Shown here piece by piece: positions 57,876 through 64,000 of a stretch of DNA of 64,000 nucleotides (its first letter is position 1; every line of letters begins with the position of its first letter). The stretch lies in assembly GCA_039545355.1 (NCBI GenBank), contig BCJJ01000008.1:930001-994000 (forward strand), read 5' to 3'. The DNA is from Trichosporon coremiiforme. Taxonomy: Eukaryota; Basidiomycota; Tremellomycetes; Trichosporonales; Trichosporonaceae. The notes below the pieces were generated by a model. That model saw only the letters and a list, made by a program, of their open reading frames with translations, was not told the origin of the DNA and did not search any database. The position numbers were made by a program, and so were the translations under genes.

Positions 57876-59632
57876 AACTAGGGTCACAGGTTAAGTCGAA
57901 CGGATGCGCACGGTCCCGTCATCGTCAACCTCGCCGTGGCTCATGTTCTGATCCATAACTCATGCAACGGTACTCTTTATGCCTAGAAACTCCGCGTAGA
58001 GCCGAAAGGAATGCTTGGCAGCTCGGACAAATGGAGCTGCAGAGCGCACCGTGCATACTGGCCACCACACCACCACAATAAAGCTGCATGTCACCACCCT
58101 CCTTATCGCCCTAGATCTCAGCCACCGAGGCCTGTGCTTGCCCCAAATCTTTCATGTATCAAGCTCCGAAGCTGGGCTTTTGGAAAATCCAAGAATTGAG
58201 TCGAAACCATGCATATCGGCAGCGGAGTCCGTCCGACTGTCCATCTTTGTGGCATATAAGCCTCCTTGAGTGCCACTTCTCTTCCACAACAGCTCTACCT
58301 CATCAGAACTTGCAGCTATGCCTCGCCCTTGCCTCACACCTCGCCGCCGCGCCAAGATTGCGTCCTTGGCTCGCTACCGCAGCTATTCCTCTGTCGCCTG
58401 GGAGTACAACATCGCCAAGAGCACTGTGGGTTACTGTGTGATGTTAGCTCGCCTCCAGGCTCTCATTCCACCTGCTCTGGCTGTTCTGAACCCTGTCCAG
58501 GGGATCCGCATCCCCCGCAGCCACACCAAGCTCACTCCCGACAACCTCAGAGCGATCTACGAGGTCTTTGAGGCTCAGCCCTTCGCCAGCAATCGTGAGG
58601 TGTTGGACACTCTTGCAGACAGAGACATTGTCCTCTCTCTCATGACTCTGCGCCGTGCACGTCGCCAGCTTGGTTATGGCCGCTTTGTGGCTCTTGTGCG
58701 GCCGTATCTAAGCCCCCTTCACAAGGAGAAGCGTCTCGCTTATGCTCTTGAGCAGCAGCGACTCTTCCAAGAGTGGAGGAAGGTGATCTTCTGTGACGAG
58801 GTCCCTCTCTACATTGACCAGCTCCACAGAGCATATGTGACGCGCCCCATCGGTTCTGACCGTGCCAATGAGCGGTGAGTGTCTTTCCTGACGTTCTACA
58901 TGCTGTGGAAGAGTGCTGACACTCAGGTACATCCAGTACACCTTCAGATCGAGCTGTGGGTCGATTATGTGCTGGGGGGCTATCTGGTATGGCGGCAAGT
59001 CGAAGCTGGTGTGGTTTGACACCTCCCAGTCGACCTCCAAGCGCAAGGGAGTCAATGCGGCCATCTATCGCACCCAGGTGACTGAGAAGGAGTTGTTTGA
59101 TTGCTGGAAGCGTGTCAAGACTCAGTGGCGTGGTTATGGCTTGCCCTGGGTTGTAGAGGACAACGCTGTCGTCCACACAGCCAAGGCCACCCGTGGCAAG
59201 GCAGAGCAACTTGGCATGCGCTTCCTGCCTCACCCTCCCTGCTCTCCTTGCCTCAACCCCATTGAGAACCTTTGGAGCAACCTCAAGCGCCGCCTGGCCC
59301 GTCTCAACCCTCGTCCCACCACCCAGGAGGGGCTATTCGCTGCCGCTACGGAGCTCTGGAACACCTATGATCAGAATGAGATCGACCGACTTATCATGTC
59401 CATGCCTAACAGGATCAAGGACACCATCTCTGCTAATGGAGGACACATTAAGTATTGATCCCAGGTGCACCATGCTTCGTATATAGGTTACCAAGACTCC
59501 CATGCACGTGGAACAACTGTTTATAGAGCAAGAAACATGCATATGCATGAGTTATTCGTGGTTGCAGCGAGGTCGACAGTTCACGGCCTCGTTTGTGGCA
59601 CCACTCGTTCGACTTAACCTGTGACCCTAGTT
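57876..59632 (+). mobile_element. Tc1-family DNA transposon, copy 2 (inside RPAP1)
   Basis: 1,757 bp, the same length as copy 1, with TA at 57874-57875 and 59633-59634. The terminal inverted repeats of 27 bp are at 57876-57902 and 59606-59632; the inner 12-bp inverted pair is at 57955-57966 and 59544-59555. It is in inverted orientation relative to copy 1, so position p here matches 102055 minus p there throughout, with no gap. The transposase is antisense to RPAP1. Target TA lay in a TAC codon of RPAP1. Confidence 0.97.
58318..59458 (+). CDS. Tc1-like DD34E transposase, copy 2
   Basis: Same gene as in copy 1. Exons 58318-58874 and 58927-59458 give 362 residues with a 52-nt intron (GTGAGT donor; branch site in GTGCTGAC; acceptor ACTCAG). 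The splice joins NER to YIQYTF. Catalytic Asp160, Asp264 and Glu299 are present, and the frame is intact. It carries Ile32 in the first HTH and Phe192 at the start of exon 2, where copy 1 has Val and Ser. A TATAA box is at 58255-58259, about 60 bp upstream of the ATG. The ATG at 58318 (MPRPCLTPRRRAKIAS) was chosen because the upstream open codons begin with no ATG nearer the TATA box and lack DNA-binding character; an in-frame start 16 codons upstream is possible. Confidence 0.95.
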
Positions 59633-62130
59633 TACGACAGGCACAGGTCGAAAGCACTACTTCCCCACACTCCCTGGGTCAGGACCTTCTCACTCCACGC
59701 GACCTGGAGCACGGCGTCGCGCAGCGCCACGTCCGAGGGCGTGCTCTGCGTCGTTGTCGTGATCCATACGACCAGGCGCTGCAGCGTACTCTTATCCAGC
59801 AGGCCGCCCAGAAGCCCATGGAGGCGGAACACTTGCGCCAGCGCGAGATTGAACGCCTCCCTCTCCTCGCCCAGGGGATCTTGCGGCGTCCACTCTGCGA
59901 GATCCTTGAGTGCCGCAGATACACGCGATTTAGTGTCCTCGCCGTGCTTTGGTTCGTTGATCGCGGCGCCCGAGACGGTCTCGGCGATCAGGGAGAGAAC
60001 ACTGGCGAGCTCGGCGAAGCGGGCTGAGCGCTGCAGTGGAGACACAGCGGAGAGCGCCTCGTCCAGCCATTGAAGGGCTGTAGCCTGGGCCCACGTCAGG
60101 TCGTGCTCAGGCGTGGTGCGGTGCGGGTCGACGGCGCAGACGGTCCACACAGACAGGAGGTCGAAGTACGCCCGCACCACCTCTCTACCCGCCTCGGACT
60201 TCTGGGCAGCCTGCGCGACCCACTGCCCAATCGCGCGCCAGATATCGCTCGCGCTCGTCGCCGTGCTGGCCGCCATACCGTACCGTCCCAGCTGGTAGAA
60301 CGTGCGCATGACCGTGACGAGGAGGGACTGCACGGCGAGGTCGTCGAAGTCCGCCACCGTGCCGAACTTGAGTAGGGGGGCATACACGTTCTGGCCCAGC
60401 AGCGCCTCAGCCGCGGAGCGCGAAGACGTAGTCACGTCGTACAGCACGGCCAGCGCTTCACGGTTCGGAGGCCGCGAGGCGTCCAGAGGCCACGGCGCAC
60501 CCAGGACGTGCGTCCGCACCACCGCTGGAACCAGCGGCGCGATCGCCTCGGCGCCCTGCGGCTGGGCGAGGGCGGCACGGCGCAGGATCTGGAGAAGCTG
60601 CGACAGCGTCTGTGCCGGGTAGCTGCCGGGTTCCAGCGTCAAGGTGATCTGGAGCTGCGGCACGAGGTCGTCCCATGGCACAGAGGCGACGCCCGTCGGC
60701 TCCCCGTCCTTGCTCGGTTCGGGGTGGAAGGAGACGTTCGGCTCGTCCATCCAGGTCCACGGGCCGCCGAGCGTGACGTACAGCAGTTCGACGGCCGCGA
60801 CGAACACGCCGACGCTCCGCACATGCCCGCCCAGAACGCCTACCGCCACGTCGATGCCCTTCGCGAGCAGATCCTCGTCCCGACAAAACGTGGCCCAGTC
60901 GCTCTTGTCCCCCTGCTCCAGCGCCGTGCGGTATCGCCGGATCACCTTTGTCAGCACGCCGATCATGGTGATGCGTTGGCTGGGGACCGTCGAGTAGCAC
61001 AGGTGCACGATCTCGGAGAGCGTGTAGCCTGCCAAGTCGGGGGAGGCGCCGTGGTGGTGCAGACCCAGATGCGTGGGCAGCTTGGCCGCCGCTTCGGCGC
61101 TGAGCGGCGCACCGCCGAGATCGAAGCGTGGTCCTTCGTCTGCTGCAGGTTTCATCGCCACATCAGTGTCGTTCTGCATCCACTCGAGCTTCTGCGTCTG
61201 GTTCTCAGTCCCGGAGGGGAAGTATCGTTTCAGCGCTGCTGGTGTCGGCGCGTCCTCGCGCGTGTCCTTGCTGAAGCGTACGCTGCGCTTTGGCTTGCCT
61301 TCCGCCGTGTCAGTCGGCTCGGTCTTCACGGTGGTGGTTGGGAGCTCAGATGTCGACTCGGCCTGATCCTCGTCCATCGGCGTCGAAGCCTCCGCCGCTG
61401 TTGGCTCGAACACGGGCACAGGCTGGCCGGCCGCCTTGGCCCTAGCCCTCGCCTTGATCTTGCCCAACAGGCCGGCGCCGAACAGGTCCTCAAGCTCGTT
61501 CATCTCCTGCGCATGCTCCTCGAGCGACATGCCCGCAACCTTGGCACGATTCTCCTTGTCGGCGCTGGCCATGATCTTGGCGTCCTCGGAGGCTGAGGGC
61601 GGGGCTGTCGCGGCGGCAGTTGGGGTCGAGGGGCCAGTTGAAGGGGGCGCCAAGGGGCCAGCGGCGGTCTGTTGAGGTGCCCGGGCATCGCGGCGCTTCC
61701 GCATAAGATCGGCGAGTCCCGGTCCAAACCGCTCCTTCAGCTCCTCAGCCTCCTGCTCCCTCTCGGCGGGGGACATGTTGGCGACCCTCGCGCGGTTCTT
61801 AGCCTCGACCTGGCGGCGGATCTTCTCTTCCTCTGTCACTGGGACCGCTGTGGGCCCTGGCGGCGCAGCCTCCTCCTTCATCTCAGCACCTTGAGTAGCT
61901 CGAACCGTCGGCACGTTCTCGACGATCCGTCCCTGGCCAGTCGAGAGGCCGCCGGCGCGACGCTCAGCGTCGTTCTTGCGCGCCCGCGCGAAGGCGGACT
62001 GGCCCTTGGACCGGTGCGCGGCAATGGGGAACCCGCCACGCGAGGCGACGGGCGGGCGCGGTGGAGCCGGTGCAGCGCCGGGCTCGGTTGGCGTCGAGGC
62101 GGGCCGCTCGACGATATCGCGGACTAGCAT

Positions 62131-63279
62131 GGTGAGTTGTGTGGTTCTGACTTGCACCTCTCAGCCAAAGTTCTGGAGGGACCTCCACCGGCCGAACGCT
62201 CAGGAACATGCGTCATCAAATAATTTTGTGCTCGCTCAGCGCCGAGCTGAGTCTTCTGCACATTAACACTTTGGTCCGCCTTCCGATCAATCGAGCGTCA
62301 ACAGCACGCAGAACTTGCAGAGAACATTATAGTGGGCAGAAACAAATGCATAAGAAGCATGTACAAATGTCGACAAGATTGATTAGTCCCACACTCCGTG
62401 GAGGAGTTTATGAGTGAGGACATGCCCAATCGAGACGCCCAGAGGGTTCTTCTTCGCTTTTGTCACCGAGGTGACAACTCCGCCGACAGCATCGCTAGGC
62501 AAAAGGCTTCGCCGCTGTGAAGGAGGACTGAAAGCGAATTCTACAAGGATTGGGTGACTGGCACGCCGCCAGCCTACGGTCAGTTCACAAGCTCCTCTGC
62601 GCTCGCGACGCGAAACGTTTATTCGTAGCAGTACATGATACAACCTGAGAGTTAGCTAAAAACTCCTTTGAAAGAAGCTTCGTGATGAGGGGTTCAGCAA
62701 TGCGAAGTTTAACGCCTTCAGCCCTGCACTGGCAGCGACCGAAGCCGACCGCCAGCTGGTGCAGGACTGTCGTACTGACGTGCAAATGTCGAAAGTTTTC
62801 ATCCTGTTGAGGAGGAGAGCGGAGAGGGAGATACGCACCTATTATACCTCTCGATGAGGAAGACTTGAGGGGAGATGGAGAGAAGAGAGATGCAGAGTCA
62901 AGGTGAATCGCGCATCCGCACCAGTTTTGGTAGGGCGCACCCAGCTTCGTCTGCCACAAGGCAGTAAAACCCCGCTTGACCGCAGATTTGCTTCCGAAAG
63001 GCTTGGGCGCCCAGGGCTCAGTCACGTGACGGGCGGTAAGTTTTCGCTCCACGCGGGAACAGATGGCCAGTTCCTGATTGTTAGCTACAAGCCCCGCGTA
63101 GAAGCACTTCTCTCATCTCTCACCTCACACATCCTCATCCTCCTCTACTCTCCATCCCCCTTTCATCCTCCTCTTCTACTCGTTCTCTCGTCTTTTCGAC
63201 GCAAAACCCGATATCAAAACAGGTCCAACCGACCATTTCTACTTTCGTTTCGAACTCCCTTAGAACTTCAAAAATAAAC
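62131..63279. other. Divergent intergenic region, RPAP1 to DBP2
   Basis: About 1.15 kb with both promoters. A TCACGTGAC E-box-like palindrome is at about 63022-63030. From about 63110 to 63200 the plus strand is CT-rich (CATCCTCATCCTCCTCTACTC), a probable DBP2 leader. A 155-codon minus-strand frame at 62585-63052 has no motif and is not supported. Confidence 0.5.
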
Positions 63280-64000
63280 ATGGTAAGTTTTTTTTGCCAC
63301 CCGATCGAAATGATGGGATCTGCCAGCTAACTTCGTCAGTCTTACGGTGGCGGCTACGGCGGCGGCGGTGGTGGTTACGGCGGCGGCGGCTACGGCGGTG
63401 GTGGTTACGGTGGCGGTTACGGTGGTGGTGGCCACGGCGGTGGTGGTTATGGTGGTGGCGACCGCATGAGCAACCTTGGCTCTGGTCTCCGCACCGTCGA
63501 CTGGAACAACACTGAGCTCACCAAGTTCGAGAAGAACTTCTATATCGAGGACAAGGCTGTCTCTGCTCGCTCTGACGCTGAGATCACCGAGTTCCGCCGT
63601 GCCAAGGACATGCGCATCCAGGGAACTAACATCCCTCGTCCCATCACTTCGTTCGAGGAGGCTGGCTTCCCCGAGTACGTCATGTCTGAGATCCGTGCCA
63701 TGGGCTTCAAGGAGCCCTCGCCCATTCAGTGCCAGGCTTGGCCCATGGCTCTTTCTGGTCGTGATGTCGTTGCTATCGCCGAGACTGGTTCGGGTAAGAC
63801 GATCTCGTTCGCTCTTCCCGCCATGGTTCACATCAACGCCCAGCCTCTTCTTACGCCCGGTGACGGCCCCATCGTCCTTATTCTTGCCCCCACTCGTGAG
63901 CTTGCCGTTCAGATCCAGGCCGAGTGCACCAAGTTCGGCAAGTCGTCTCGCATCCGCAACACCGCTGTCTACGGTGGTGCCCCCAAGGGTGCTCAGATTC
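63280..64000 (+). CDS. DBP2: DEAD-box RNA helicase of the DBP2/DDX5 family, 5' part
   Basis: ATP-dependent RNA helicase active in ribosome biogenesis, transcription and mRNP assembly. The gene runs off the right edge of the window. Exon 1 contributes only the ATG (63280-63282), directly followed by GTAAGT; after a 57-nt intron, exon 2 starts at 63340 with SYGGGYGGG. An N-terminal Gly/Tyr-rich (GGY/GGH) tract covers residues about 2-43. Then come [20 protein letters not shown], the DBP2-type Q-motif region ([37 protein letters not shown]), motif I AETGSGKT, motif Ia [10 protein letters not shown] and the start of the GG doublet region ([11 protein letters not shown]). Yeast Dbp2 and human DDX5 carry RGG or Gly-rich tails at the opposite end, so the N-terminal GGY tract is notable, although some fungal orthologs share it. 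Confidence 0.93.

Larger units (their letters stand above)
56496..62130 (-). pseudogene. RPAP1: RPAP1 (RNA polymerase II-associated protein 1), split by a transposon
   Basis: RPAP1/Rba50 assists assembly and nuclear import of RNA polymerase II. The ATG at 62130 opens MLVRDIVERP, the family start. Residues 101-148 and 183-230 each resemble the RPAP1_N motif (AEELKERFGPGLADL and MNELEDLFGAGLLGK). The RPAP1_C core is at about 333-397 (PRFDLGGAPLSAEA, LGLHHHGASPDLAGYTLSEI). At residue 832 a Tc1 element interrupts a Tyr codon; its TA and first A make a TAA stop at 59634-59632. Beyond the element, 57873-56496 continues in the same register (SPGDEPQALGMVDL) for 458 residues to a TAG. Without the insertion and duplicated TA the protein would have 1,291 residues. 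The conserved N-terminal domains remain in the truncated product, so partial function is possible. The gene is convergent with UPF2. Confidence 0.9.

Noticed and set aside
62585..63052. 155-codon minus-strand frame upstream of DBP2
   Set aside because: No motif, lies in the probable divergent promoter and leader of DBP2, and composition is not like neighbouring genes.
1..64000. CRISPR array, phage or plasmid features, rRNA operon, viral sequence
   Set aside because: No regularly spaced repeats, no rRNA-like sequence and no viral gene was seen; the content is eukaryotic nuclear.

Overview
The window is a nuclear segment of a fungal genome, most likely a basidiomycetous yeast of the Tremellomycetes, probably Trichosporonales. 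This placement is inferred from the GC-rich, multi-intron genes, introns as short as 34 nt with a CTGAC/CTAAC branch site a few bases before the acceptor, and the gene content. No database search was possible. Most proteins are conserved eukaryotic housekeeping factors. Many are split by introns, so I rebuilt the exons by hand; for each gene given a full exon structure the exon lengths sum to a multiple of three.

Layout. 1-10 kb: the 3' part of an unknown gene, NDUFA2 (complex I), COP1 (alpha-COP), a phytanoyl-CoA dioxygenase-like protein and mitochondrial ribosomal protein bS21m. 12-14.3 kb: an MFS transporter. 14.3-20.5 kb: a 6.2-kb gene desert with short GC-rich tandem repeats. 20.5-24 kb: an SH3 protein and the remains of small secreted-protein and other genes. 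24-35 kb: ARC1-like tRNA-binding protein and SUP35/eRF3 sharing a 245-bp divergent promoter, then CFT1/CPSF160 and cytochrome c heme lyase sharing a 338-bp divergent promoter. 35-42 kb: sparse, with one short unknown gene. 42-46 kb: a five-exon sugar-permease-like MFS gene with a Tc1 transposon in its last intron. 47-64 kb: MCM7, a DCAF7/WDR68 WD40 protein, UPF2 (13 exons), RPAP1 broken by a second copy of the same transposon, and the start of a DBP2-type DEAD-box helicase.

The most striking structure is the transposon pair. Two 1,757-bp Tc1-family (DD34E) elements lie in opposite orientation about 13.7 kb apart. I see only two base differences between them. Each has 27-bp perfect terminal inverted repeats, TA target duplications, a second internal inverted motif about 78 bp from each end, and an intact 362-aa transposase with one spliceosomal intron. 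One copy sits harmlessly in an intron. The other interrupts a tyrosine codon of RPAP1, creates an immediate stop, and leaves the downstream 458 codons open and in register. This looks like very recent, possibly ongoing, transposition.

A second unexpected signal is the distribution of ambiguous bases. Of 19 isolated Ns, 18 fall at third codon positions, in two short patches of the adjacent ARC1 and SUP35 genes. This is what collapsed synonymous differences between two alleles, homeologs or a contaminating relative would produce.
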